DNA of 64,000 nt from an uncultured bacterium. Lineage in GTDB: Bacteria > Myxococcota_A > Bradymonadia > UBA7976 > VGTA01. The notes under the pieces are model-generated. The model was not told the DNA's origin. It was given only the letters and a program-made list of their open reading frames with translations, and ran no database searches. The translations under genes were made by a program, and so were the position numbers. Location: NCBI GenBank assembly GCA_943788935.1, contig CALSSE010000010.1, forward strand, positions 372,001 through 436,000, written 5' to 3'. Below, in pieces: positions 48,724 through 57,891 of the stretch (positions within the stretch are counted from its first letter, which is position 1; every line of letters starts with the position of its first letter).

Positions 48724-51700
48724 TTGAGAGTCACCCGCGATTGGGTAAGCGCTACTCCCCGATCAGCTCTTTCGCCGCATGAGAGCCCAGCCCTTCCTCC
48801 TTGTCCTAGAGAGAGCGTGACTTGACCCCGTCTATTCACTGTGGCGAAAGAAACGCCATAGAAGAGAATTGAGGGACCTCCTCCACCGCCTCCACCACAT
48901 CCTCCATCTCCTCCACTCCCTCCCGGCCCTCCATCGCCCCCATCTCCTTCTTTATTGGAGGTCGAGGTCGCCCCCGATCCGCCTGAGCCTCCAGCCCCAC
49001 CGGAGCCTCCTGCACCTCCATCTCCACCGTTTCCTCCTCCGACGGTACTCACCGAGGTGTCACGGAGGGTGATTGAGGCATTGTCGATGACGAAAGCAAA
49101 AGAGGCACCTCCACCGACCCCGCCCAATCCACCTTCTCCGCCATCTCCCCCGCCGCCTCCTCCTCCACCGCCACGGCCTGTACCACAGGAAAGACAGCCT
49201 CCAAAGGCTGTACAGCTCTCACCTCCGCCGGCCCCTCCTCCTCCGCCACCGCCTCCGATACCGCCCGTCTCCCCCCTAGACCCAATGCTAGGGAGCCAAA
49301 TTCTCCCGAACCATGAGCCATTGCGACCGCCATGATTACCATTCACCCCTTCACCCCCATGACAGCCAACGCCTCCATTACCACCTGCTCTAGGATCACC
49401 ATCATTGCACCCCAGACCTGCTGACCCGCTACCCGCTCCACCGACTCCGCCGCACAGAGAACCGTTAGATGCTCCTGCAGTTCCCGTTGCGCCTGCGCGA
49501 CGCCTCTGTCCATTCGCGCCACTCCCCCCCGCGACTGAACCGGGAACCCCTCCGCTAGATCCACTCGCGTTTTGACCTCTACTCCCAGACGATCCGTCAT
49601 TTCCGCTTGAGCCGCTTGTTCCATTCCCTCCTCGACCAGCGGAGATACTGCAATCTTCCATATAAAAATGATCAGCGGAGTCATAGATATTCATCGCTCT
49701 CGCGGGCTGACTACTGATGACTCGGTCAGTGACCGAGATGTTGAGCTGAGCGAAGGTGGTCTTCTCGGTGAGTCCTCTGATAATAAAGCCTGTTTGATTA
49801 CTGAAGACCAGGGTCGCTCGCTCCTCTGTCCTCTGGGTGAAGGTCGCATTGTATCCACCATAAAGACCCACATCTTGATCCCAGAGCAGCTGACTAGAGA
49901 GCTCATATGATCCCACTGCCACCCATATTTGTGATCGGTTATTAGCGGTCGCGATCTCAAGAGCTTTCGATACACTACGAACGGGTTCTCTGCGGTTCAG
50001 ACCCGATAAGTCATCAGCGCCCAGAGTTGAGAGGAAAACCGCGTGATCGAGGCTACCGTCTATGCCATCACAATCTTCATCGAGGTTATCTTGATCAGGA
50101 TGATCATCGTCTCGTACAAAGCGACAAGCATATTCACAACCATCAACTGAGTCTTGGTTGAGATCCACATAGCTGGGAAGACAATCATTTAGCGCGCAGA
50201 GACCTGCTCTGCATGCAGGGAGAGCATTAGGATAGGCGCATACTTCTCCACAGACGCCACAGTGATTCACATCAGAGGTGAGATCAAAGCCTTCATCTAC
50301 CGAGCCATCACAGTCATTATCGAGAGTGTCACAGGTGACCTCTTCAGCCTCATAATCTACTGAATACTCCTCGTAGCTTGGCTCCACCCATCCAGACTCA
50401 CCAGCGCAATCACTCGTCGCCTCAGCGCAAACCCCCGCTTGTCTGTCGCTGAGAGGTGGTCTGAGCTGCTCATCAACAATCGAATCACAGTCGTTGTCTA
50501 AGCCATCACAAGTGAGCTCTCGAGCTTCAAAGAGCTCAACAGGATATTCACATACCCATCGACCCTCAGAGCATCGCTCTTCGGTGACAGAGCAAACCCC
50601 CGCTTCAAGGCAATTGAAGAGCTCTGAGGGAGGTACTTGAAGCTCCTCATCTAATGAGCCATCGCAATCATTATCGATCTGATCACAGAGCTCGATCCCC
50701 TGAGCGCTGATCGTACAACCATATTCACAGCCATCTACAGGGTCTTGATTGATATCGAAGAAGTTAGGGTCACAGCCTATAAACAAGCAGGTCCCTAACT
50801 CACAATTGACTTGAGATTGAGGGAGTAAACAAGAGAGCCCACAAGCGCCACAATTAAGCACATCAGCTTGGAGATCAAAGCCTTCATCGACAGTACCATC
50901 ACAGTCATTATCAAGGGTGTCACAGCTCATCTCGAGATCTTCATAGCTCATATGAAGCGCTGAATAGTCTGGATTAACCCACCCCTCCTGCGCCTGACAG
51001 ATCTTCTCAGCCCCCTCACAGACACCTACAGAGAGGTCGCCCAATGGAGCTATAAGCGTTTCATCGAGTATCCCATCGCAATCATTATCGAGTCCGTCAC
51101 AGCTCAATTCGCTCTCTTCATAGACATCTTCAGGATAGTCACAGGCCCACTCGCCTAAGATACAATCAATCTCCGCCCCTTCACAGACTCCAATCTCGGC
51201 ACAGGTGAGTGAATCGGGAGGGAGGTCAGTCAGCGACTCATCGATGAGGCTATCACAGTCATTATCGCTGAGATCACAGACCTCAGCGGCGCCTTCATAA
51301 CGAGTAGGGTTATCATCTGCGCAGTCGAAGCCTAGGCAGTCATCCCCCATCCCATAGCCATCACCGTCATCATCTTGACAAGGTGCACACTCCCCCGAAG
51401 TGGGGACACACTGCCTAAGCTCCATGATCGACTCATCATCGATGTCTCGTGGAGAGAGAGTCGCGCAGCGAAATGAACTAGGACAGTCTTCATCACGATC
51501 ACAGGCCTCACCACAATACTTTAAGTTACCTATCTTCAGACAAAGATCTTCAGCGTCATCGCAGTCGCTATCTTCCTGGCAACTACGACACAAGTCATTG
51601 CCATCGACCGCGCACAAGAGCGTATCATCTCCCCCCACGCTTGTCGGGGTGCACTCAAAGCCCTCTGGACAATCTCCATCACAGCGCTTGGTGCATACTC

Positions 51701-51995
51701 GACCTTGAGTGGGGGTATCGATGCAATACCCGCTCTCACACTCTCGATCATCGTCACAGGGATCCCCAAACAGGGAAGGAAGAGTCGCATCAGTCTCAAT
51801 CATGGCGTCGAACTCATCGGGGATATAGAGCATTTGATCACGACTTAGCGCTCCCTGATCTAGCGGTAGGAGAGCCGGTGAGATCTCTTCATCACCGCAA
51901 CCATATTGAAGAGAGATCCCTGACAGAGTGAGTGGTAAAAGCAGGGCGTATATACTCACCCCCTGCGCTCTGATATGTTGATTATTCGTATTCAT
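48720..51995 (-). CDS. Large secreted MopE-like protein with DNDCDG repeats and glycine-rich C-terminus
   Basis: 1091 residues, AAAGGAG before the start. After a signal peptide comes a Cys-rich part (about 75-210) with EGF- or DUF-like pairs such as DDDRECESGYC. About seven MopE metal-binding units follow (about 220-630), each around CDGLDNDCDGILDE, with Asp/Asn/Cys suited to Ca or Cu binding, between Cys-paired spacers. A beta-helix-like section (about 645-785) leads into a long glycine/serine-rich region (about 785-1045). The protein is surely extracellular or surface-bound. This design is common in Myxococcota and relatives. It overlaps the LysE-type gene by 4 bp, an unexpected partner. 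Confidence 0.9.
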   Translation of the reverse strand: MNTNNQHIRAQGVSIYALLLPLTLSGISLQYGCGDEEISPALLPLDQGALSRDQMLYIPDEFDAMIETDATLPSLFGDPCDDDRECESGYCIDTPTQGRVCTKRCDGDCPEGFECTPTSVGGDDTLLCAVDGNDLCRSCQEDSDCDDAEDLCLKIGNLKYCGEACDRDEDCPSSFRCATLSPRDIDDESIMELRQCVPTSGECAPCQDDDGDGYGMGDDCLGFDCADDNPTRYEGAAEVCDLSDNDCDSLIDESLTDLPPDSLTCAEIGVCEGAEIDCILGEWACDYPEDVYEESELSCDGLDNDCDGILDETLIAPLGDLSVGVCEGAEKICQAQEGWVNPDYSALHMSYEDLEMSCDTLDNDCDGTVDEGFDLQADVLNCGACGLSCLLPQSQVNCELGTCLFIGCDPNFFDINQDPVDGCEYGCTISAQGIELCDQIDNDCDGSLDEELQVPPSELFNCLEAGVCSVTEERCSEGRWVCEYPVELFEARELTCDGLDNDCDSIVDEQLRPPLSDRQAGVCAEATSDCAGESGWVEPSYEEYSVDYEAEEVTCDTLDNDCDGSVDEGFDLTSDVNHCGVCGEVCAYPNALPACRAGLCALNDCLPSYVDLNQDSVDGCEYACRFVRDDDHPDQDNLDEDCDGIDGSLDHAVFLSTLGADDLSGLNRREPVRSVSKALEIATANNRSQIWVAVGSYELSSQLLWDQDVGLYGGYNATFTQRTEERATLVFSNQTGFIIRGLTEKTTFAQLNISVTDRVISSQPARAMNIYDSADHFYMEDCSISAGRGGNGTSGSSGNDGSSGSRGQNASGSSGGVPGSVAGGSGANGQRRRAGATGTAGASNGSLCGGVGGAGSGSAGLGCNDGDPRAGGNGGVGCHGGEGVNGNHGGRNGSWFGRIWLPSIGSRGETGGIGGGGGGGGAGGGESCTAFGGCLSCGTGRGGGGGGGGGDGGEGGLGGVGGGASFAFVIDNASITLRDTSVSTVGGGNGGDGGAGGSGGAGGSGGSGATSTSNKEGDGGDGGPGGSGGDGGCGGGGGGGPSILFYGVSFATVNRRGQVTLSLGQGGRAGLSCGERADRGVALTQSRVTLN

Positions 51996-52415
51996 GATGA
52001 CACTCCTTTGAAGGATTTACATCATGATACTCTGTTTATTCAGTCTCTCAAACTCGATTTGATTACAAGACCAGTGATTGATTGACCAACTTAGGCCTCG
52101 AAATCATCAGCGTCTTTATAGTAGTAAACAAGATGTAGCTCCGATATTGCCACACATAACGCTCATCCTAAATCGAGTGCTAGCGCGCTCATCGACAGCG
52201 CTCTCTGTGATACTTGACGAAAATTTTAGATCTCTGTTAGCAGCACAAATGAGTGTCCGAAATAGTATCTCAAATAACGTGTACCCTTCAGGTCAACCAG
52301 ACCAGTGAGTCTCTGTGTGACTCGCAATAGAGCAAACGCGATGTTAATATGCAGATCGGGTTATTTTCTGTTATGTTAACTGCTCTTAGATCAAGTTTTC
52401 ATAAAGGAGATGCAC
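51996..52415. other. Divergent gap of 420 bp
   Basis: It lies between the MopE-like gene and the next lipoprotein gene and should hold both promoters. The open frame from 52078 (76 codons) has no ribosome site and unusual composition, so I do not call it. No repeat array is present. Confidence 0.5.
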
Positions 52416-53903
52416 ATGTTCTCGACTATTTATTTACCTCGAGTATCGAATAAAAAGTCGTTAGGGGATAAACGTCAGAGCCTTCGTTTACTCCTATTGA
52501 CATTGATTCTCTGTGGATATGTAGGGTGCGCATCTCTCGAAGGAGATCCTGTCGACTCTAGTGATTCTATTTTAATCCTACCTGATGGGAAGTTTGATAC
52601 CGGTTACTATTCGAACTTAGCGATGGAGCTTGAAGGTGATTTCGTATCGACCCTCTCCATTAACGTCACCGGACTCAATGAGGAAGAGCTCGAGAGCTTT
52701 ATGGATCGATCGATTTTAAGGGTCATCGCTGAGCAGCAAGTCAAAATGGCAAAGGGCCAGTTGAATGAAAAGCGTCTACACCTTAATTTAACCGCTGGTG
52801 AGGTGACATTTCTTGGAAAGAATGTAGTTGAACGAGACTCTGAGCAATTTTTGGTCGTTAAGTTCTCGGTGCTCGCTGAGACACTCGTCACTCATAAGGA
52901 GCTAAAAGAAGAGGGGATCAGTCCTGCGGATTTGGAGAATACCACTCACTCAGTTATCGTGCCCGCCGATCCTCGTAATCTCTTTGAACGCGCTGGAAAA
53001 TCATGTGCAGAGGGCTTTGATCACAACGCTCTCAACGCCGCCAACTATTTTTACTACTTTGCGCCTACCAAGCCTGAATGTACCATTCCAATGAGCGCTG
53101 ATTCTTCGTTTAATGTACGTACTCTTCTGCCTCAAGTAGAGACTTTCCCTGAGTATGACCGACTTACTGAAGATGGGATCATCGAAGTGTCAGTGATATT
53201 TGGCGCTTATACAGATCAAGAGCCTCCCGGGAGTGACTGGGGGGTCATGATGTGGCGTAGCTATGCGGCTAACCTAAGAGTCTCCGGATGGAAAATGGTA
53301 GAGGGGAGCAGCGTTGGACAACGTTATCGACGAGTCATCAATGGATTGGTTGAAGAGATTGATCTGCTCTCGCCTATGGACCTTTATGCTCATCAAAATA
53401 CAGACGCGATCTTTACAGACTTACTACAATCCAAGGAGCTGATTGTTTACAATGGGCACTCATTCTATGGCTCTCTTGATGCCCTTAATCGAGTCACAAG
53501 TTATCCATTAGAACGCTACCAAATCTTATTCATGAACAGCTGTTGGTCATACGAATATTACACTAAACAAGTATTTACTCACAAAGCGACCGAGCTCGAC
53601 CCAACAGGTTGGAGAGACGCTGATGTTGTGAATAATACCACCTATGCCTATTTCCCTCAGATGAGTACATCGACGCATAAGATCATGTCAAATCTCCTCG
53701 CGGGTGCAGAGAGCTTAGGCGTAGATGATGAAGGCCGTCGATTTAGTTGGCAAAACATTATCGGTATTATGAATGATGAGGCGATGGGCATCTGTCCAGA
53801 AGACGCAGACCCGAGTGATTGTCGTCATTATCGACCCAAGAGGGCGCATGAAGTATATGGCGTGTCTGGCGTACGCGGTAACCTATTTAAACCTGCCCGC
53901 TAA
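52416..53903 (+). CDS. Hypothetical lipoprotein with possible clan CD-like His/Cys dyad
   Basis: I use ATG 52416. The ATG at 52410 touches the ribosome site AAAGGAG, whereas the second lies six bases after it. The 495-residue product has a signal peptide with lipobox GYVGC and an acidic, beta-rich N-terminal half. The C-terminal part contains LIVYNGHSFYG (His348) and, 28 residues on, ILFMNSCWSYEYY (Cys376). This GH...NxC arrangement is reminiscent of caspase/gingipain-type cysteine peptidases, although the spacing and other motifs are not enough to assign the family. No neighbours suggest a role. Confidence 0.75.
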   Translation: MFSTIYLPRVSNKKSLGDKRQSLRLLLLTLILCGYVGCASLEGDPVDSSDSILILPDGKFDTGYYSNLAMELEGDFVSTLSINVTGLNEEELESFMDRSILRVIAEQQVKMAKGQLNEKRLHLNLTAGEVTFLGKNVVERDSEQFLVVKFSVLAETLVTHKELKEEGISPADLENTTHSVIVPADPRNLFERAGKSCAEGFDHNALNAANYFYYFAPTKPECTIPMSADSSFNVRTLLPQVETFPEYDRLTEDGIIEVSVIFGAYTDQEPPGSDWGVMMWRSYAANLRVSGWKMVEGSSVGQRYRRVINGLVEEIDLLSPMDLYAHQNTDAIFTDLLQSKELIVYNGHSFYGSLDALNRVTSYPLERYQILFMNSCWSYEYYTKQVFTHKATELDPTGWRDADVVNNTTYAYFPQMSTSTHKIMSNLLAGAESLGVDDEGRRFSWQNIIGIMNDEAMGICPEDADPSDCRHYRPKRAHEVYGVSGVRGNLFKPAR

Positions 53904-54049
53904 GAGACCTCATCACATGAGTCAGATGCAGGTCATGTATTGAGACACCATATAGGGGTATATTTACGTCAAGCCTTCAATGGGAGTACATCTGTTAAAG
54001 CCTTCAAAGCTAGATAAAGACAAGACTCGTCAAAGCCTTTAAAAGCGAT

Positions 54050-55078
54050 TTATTCTTCAATGAGCATTTCATCGAAGAGTAATGGAAAGACTTTGCCTAT
54101 TTTACTGAGTACATACTCACCATATGTTCCGCTGATATGGTGGAGATCAATATGATCCCAACGCTCTTGGCTATCCATATGTGTAGGACTTAGGCCCTCA
54201 AGGGCTTTGAGCTCAGTGAGGTAATGAGGGTCAAGAAAATAAGGGAAGCTGAGTCGAGCCTCCTCTGTCGACTTCATTACTCGGTGAGGCGTGGAGATAT
54301 ATCGCCCAAGCGTCATCTTCTCTAACATATCACCAATATTGATCACGAAGGTATGATCTATGGGGGGCACATCCATCCACTCTCCCGATGATGAGCGAGC
54401 GGCCCGCACTTGTAATCCTCCGACGTGATCTTGCTTGAGGATGGTCAACAGACCATAATCAGTATGCTCTCCCACTCCCCATTGACTCTTCTGCGGCCCT
54501 GTGGGTGGATAATGGAAGATCCTGAAGAGCTGAAGCGCTTCATCTAATCCATGGAGATCAAATCGATCAGCTTCTAATCCTAGGCTAAGCGCGATGCCCT
54601 TGATAAGGGCTTGCCCAATACAATGCATCGAGTCCATCCACAAGGGGATCACCTCCTCAAACTGGGAAGAGGGATAGAGGTTCGCTCCATGAAGAGGTGT
54701 CTGGTTAACGACTAATGGATGATTCGCTGCCAAGTCTTGGCCAAAGTATAAGCCCTCTTTCTGATCAGGCAGTCCACTTGTTAACTCTTCACCAATTGGA
54801 AACCAGCCTCGCCAAGCTCTACCGCCGAGGTTCATATTCCACTGACTCTTTTCCGCTGAGGTCAGTGAGAAGAAGAGTCGTGAGAGCTCTTCTAGTTTAA
54901 GCTCTAGAGACGGGTCGACACCATGACCTTTAATGTAAAAGAAGCCGAAGTCTCTACACGCCTGCCCGATTTCTTCGGCGACTCGCTGTCTTTGAGCGCT
55001 GAGAGAACGTTCATCAAGGAGTGGAGAGATATCCACTACTGGTAGAGATGTCTTCTGAACTGTAGCATGATGGTTCAT
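54050..55078 (-). CDS. 2-oxoglutarate/Fe(II)-dependent dioxygenase, isopenicillin N synthase family
   Basis: 342 residues from ATG 55078, with AAGG ahead. The frame continues to a TTG at 55135 that I think is not used. The N-terminal DIOX_N part has LPVVDISPLL and CRDFGFFYIKGHGV. The core has the iron ligands in GEHTDYGLLTIL (His, Asp) and STPHRV (His), and the 2-oxoglutarate Arg in RLSFPYF. It hydroxylates or desaturates a small molecule in the cytoplasm. The substrate cannot be inferred, since both neighbours are on the other strand or unrelated. Confidence 0.88.
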   Translation of the reverse strand: MNHHATVQKTSLPVVDISPLLDERSLSAQRQRVAEEIGQACRDFGFFYIKGHGVDPSLELKLEELSRLFFSLTSAEKSQWNMNLGGRAWRGWFPIGEELTSGLPDQKEGLYFGQDLAANHPLVVNQTPLHGANLYPSSQFEEVIPLWMDSMHCIGQALIKGIALSLGLEADRFDLHGLDEALQLFRIFHYPPTGPQKSQWGVGEHTDYGLLTILKQDHVGGLQVRAARSSSGEWMDVPPIDHTFVINIGDMLEKMTLGRYISTPHRVMKSTEEARLSFPYFLDPHYLTELKALEGLSPTHMDSQERWDHIDLHHISGTYGEYVLSKIGKVFPLLFDEMLIEE

Positions 55079-55153
55079 AACATACCTTAACCTGAACAAT
55101 ACTCGAGTCTGATCATCTTCTGCTGAGTCTGTCAAATATCGATTAACATGTCA

Positions 55154-55218
55154 GAGACTTGACTGCCCCTGAGACTTGACTGCCCCTGAGACTTGACTAC
55201 CCAGGCTTGACTGCTCCT
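55154..55218. repeat. 17-bp tandem repeat, three to four copies
   Basis: gagacttgactgcccct is present twice exactly, then once with changes (actacccag), then as a shortened copy. It lies between the dioxygenase gene and the bshC promoter. Confidence 0.85.
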
Positions 55219-55392
55219 AAGATTCTGTAACATCTCTTAAAGCCCACTGATAATGTCATTATTAGTCTGACTGAGAAGAGTGATTCTATGGTCGCAGTGC
55301 AGACTGGTATACGACCTGCTCGGTCGTGAGGTGGATAGATGTGGTGGAACGATCATTAAAACTGTTTAAAACTCTTGTTTAGACAGAACCTC

Positions 55393-55421
55393 TTGATTGA
55401 ATCGTTCATCAAACTTATGAC
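55393..55421 (+). promoter_or_regulatory. Candidate sigma-70-type promoter for the bsh operon
   Basis: TTGATT (55393-55398) and TATGAC (55416-55421) are separated by 17 bp, 36 bp before the bshC start. The match to TTGACA/TATAAT is moderate. No operator-like palindrome flanks it. Confidence 0.4.
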
Positions 55422-55456
55422 GTCGTTCGTTATGTTAGCTGCGAGTCTACACAATT

Positions 55457-57106
55457 ATGACTTCTGACGAGGAGATGGTTCTAGTGTTAAGCGATTCTAC
55501 TCACACTCTTCGCGCTTTTGGCGGTTCCTGGCTCAACAAAGATTCTGCTGCACAGCAATATCTTGAAGGCGATGCGCGCCAACATGATTGGCATGAAAAA
55601 GTTCGTTTGTGGCCAAATGAAGGTATTGACCCTAGATTAATAGAAGTCATCTCAGCTCAAGCTAAGCAGTGGCGAGCCCCAAAAGTGACCTCTCAAGTGA
55701 TCCATAAGTTAAGTGATCCACGAGCAGTAACGGTCGTTACTGGCCAACAGTGTGGCTTTCTACTCGGTCCTAGTTACACTTTGTATAAGGCGCTCTCAGC
55801 AATTGAGTGGGCTAAGCGATCTGAAGCGATCACCGGTAGACCGACTGTTCCTATCTTTTGGTTACAGAGTGAAGATCATGACGCCAAAGAGATCGAAGGT
55901 GCTCACTTCTTGATGGAGGATCGACTCACCTCGGTTACTCTACCCATGACCGGTCATGAGCGTACTTCAGTAGCTCATCGCTTGATTCTAGAGGATAATG
56001 ATGAGGCCTTTGAGACCATAGAGAGAGCGTGGAAACCGACAGCCTTTGGTGATGAGCTCCTTGACGAAGCTCGCAGAGCGTGGGCGCCTGGTCGCTCAGT
56101 GATGGATGCCTTTGCAGAGGTTCTTTATGCATGGCTTGGAGAGCTAGGATTAGTGATTTTAAATCCACGAGACCCTCGCTTAGCGAGACTCACGGCGCCC
56201 ACACATGAGAGCTCAATCTTTCATGCAGAAGAGATCGAAGCGGCGATCAGCTCTAGGAATCAGGACCTCATGACTTCTGGATTTAAGGTACAGATCCCAA
56301 TGAGGCCTACGTCTACACTCTCGTTCTTTCATCCGAATGGGTCAAGCGGCCCAAGATACCGTGTGATGCACGTTCATAATGGTTTTTCACTCTCCGGCTC
56401 CCCTGAGACATTTAGCGTTCAAGAGATGAAGACTAAGTTACAAGAGTCTCCTGAACTCTTCTCCACCTCAGCGCTACTTCGTCCATTGCTACAAGAGACA
56501 TGGTTACCGACTGTAGCGACGGTTGTCGGGCCGGGAGAGATCTCTTATTTTGCTCAACTCGCCCCGCTATTTAAACGCTTTAACCGTCGCTCTCCAGGGG
56601 TCATCCCTAGAGCGAGAGCTCGATTATGGACCGCGTCTTGGCGGAGAACTTTTCGCAAAGGAGAGTTTAGCGAAGATGATCTCATCGATCACCGAGATGA
56701 GGTGCTCAAGCGAATAGGTCGAGCCGAAGAGTCAGCCACTATAGATCAACTCCGTGCCGACGGCTTAGAGAGTCCGTTAAGAGCCATTGATCTGTTTATC
56801 GCTGAGGCCGAACAAAGCGACAAAGGGATGGTGCCCAATGCGCGACGCGTTCGCCGTACCATTGAAAAATCGATGAAGGGTTTACTCGATCGACAAGCGC
56901 GCTCTGTCGCTCAGAGATATGATCGTCATTTAGAGCGTCTAGATTTAGTTCGGGCTGCTCTCGCGCCCAAGAGAGGCCCTCAAGAGCGAACCTTGAGCCC
57001 CTTACATTTCGCAGCGCTCTATGGTCGAGAGAGACTTATTAAAACTTTAAGAGAGGCGATCAGCGCCTCATGTGATGAGACACTATTGGAGGTGGAGTTG
57101 TGGTAA
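55457..57106 (+). CDS. bshC: Bacillithiol biosynthesis cysteine-adding enzyme BshC
   Basis: 549 residues, full family length. The Rossmann-like core has VTVVTGQQCGFLLGPSYTLYKALSAI and PIFWLQSEDHDAKEIEGAHF, and a coiled-coil segment near the C-terminus holds the dimer. BshC joins cysteine to glucosaminyl-malate, the last step of bacillithiol synthesis in the cytoplasm. It heads an operon in which bshB1 starts inside its last codons. Bacillithiol is known mainly from Firmicutes, Bacteroidota and Deinococcus, and is less common in this group. Confidence 0.93.
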   Translation: MTSDEEMVLVLSDSTHTLRAFGGSWLNKDSAAQQYLEGDARQHDWHEKVRLWPNEGIDPRLIEVISAQAKQWRAPKVTSQVIHKLSDPRAVTVVTGQQCGFLLGPSYTLYKALSAIEWAKRSEAITGRPTVPIFWLQSEDHDAKEIEGAHFLMEDRLTSVTLPMTGHERTSVAHRLILEDNDEAFETIERAWKPTAFGDELLDEARRAWAPGRSVMDAFAEVLYAWLGELGLVILNPRDPRLARLTAPTHESSIFHAEEIEAAISSRNQDLMTSGFKVQIPMRPTSTLSFFHPNGSSGPRYRVMHVHNGFSLSGSPETFSVQEMKTKLQESPELFSTSALLRPLLQETWLPTVATVVGPGEISYFAQLAPLFKRFNRRSPGVIPRARARLWTASWRRTFRKGEFSEDDLIDHRDEVLKRIGRAEESATIDQLRADGLESPLRAIDLFIAEAEQSDKGMVPNARRVRRTIEKSMKGLLDRQARSVAQRYDRHLERLDLVRAALAPKRGPQERTLSPLHFAALYGRERLIKTLREAISASCDETLLEVELW

Positions 57107-57891
57107 ATCGCACCCTTGACGCTTTAGCGATCGCCCCTCATCCCGATGATGTGGAGATGTGCTGTGGAGGCACTCTCGCCAAGTTGGTCTCTTTAGGTCA
57201 TAAAGTCGGTATATTAGACTTAACGAGGGGAGAGCTCGCCAGTAACGGTACCCCCGAAGGGAGAGCCGAAGAGTCAGCTCAGGCGGCACAAGTCCTTGGT
57301 CTTACATCCCGTCAAAACCTTGGGCTAGCTGATGGTTTCATCGCCAACGCGCTCTCTGCTGATCGTATAGATCGAGGGATCGATGGGCCTGTCGCTCAAT
57401 TAGTATCGATCATCCGCTCCTGTACACCGACCATTATCTTTGGCCCCTCAGCGGCCTCAAGACATCCTGACCATGTGGCTACTGCTCGTCTCGTTGAGCG
57501 CGCTGTTTTCTTTGCAGGCGTCAAAAACTATCCCTGTGCAGTACGATCAGAGCCTTTTCGACCCAAACGGGTGTTACGATATATGATGCGCGCTGGTCTC
57601 CGGCCAGACTTTGTCGTCGACATCAGCTCTTTTCATGAAGATAAACAGAGAGCGATCAGCTGCTATGGGAGTCAGGTCAAGCGAGATTCACTACAAGTCC
57701 CCACGCTCGCTAATGCGCCTCTGAGTCATTCAGCTCTTGAGGCAAGAGACGCTGTCTTCGGGGGTCTTATCGGGGTGAGTTATGCGGAGGGCTTTACTCT
57801 AGACGGCACTGTACATATCGAAGATCCAATCAGTCATTTCCTTACCGCTCAACCTGCGGTGCTCTTTCAGAGCGAGGAGGAACGTCGATGA
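57100..57891 (+). CDS. bshB1: Bacillithiol biosynthesis deacetylase BshB1
   Basis: 263 residues of the PIG-L/LmbE fold. The zinc motif APHPDDVE lies at residues 13-19 and SRHPDHVAT supplies the second His. It removes the acetyl group from GlcNAc-malate. The start is GTG 57100, decided by GGAGGTGGAG just upstream; it overlaps the bshC stop by 7 bp. Its stop overlaps the next gene as ATGA. There is no signal peptide, so it acts in the cytoplasm, unlike the larger PIG-L protein at 59155. Confidence 0.93.
   Translation: MVNRTLDALAIAPHPDDVEMCCGGTLAKLVSLGHKVGILDLTRGELASNGTPEGRAEESAQAAQVLGLTSRQNLGLADGFIANALSADRIDRGIDGPVAQLVSIIRSCTPTIIFGPSAASRHPDHVATARLVERAVFFAGVKNYPCAVRSEPFRPKRVLRYMMRAGLRPDFVVDISSFHEDKQRAISCYGSQVKRDSLQVPTLANAPLSHSALEARDAVFGGLIGVSYAEGFTLDGTVHIEDPISHFLTAQPAVLFQSEEERR

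Larger units (their letters stand above)
55079..55456. other. Divergent gap of 378 bp before the bacillithiol operon
   Basis: It contains a 17-bp tandem array and a plausible sigma-70 promoter for bshC (both listed separately). No gene is seen. Confidence 0.55.

Noticed and set aside
48869..49342. Pro- or Gly-rich frames on both strands over the MopE-like tail
   Set aside because: They are shadows caused by biased glycine-rich sequence. The MopE-like frame runs uninterrupted through them.
52078..52308. Open frame of 76 codons upstream of the 52416 lipoprotein
   Set aside because: No ribosome site or domain, and it lies in a divergent promoter gap.
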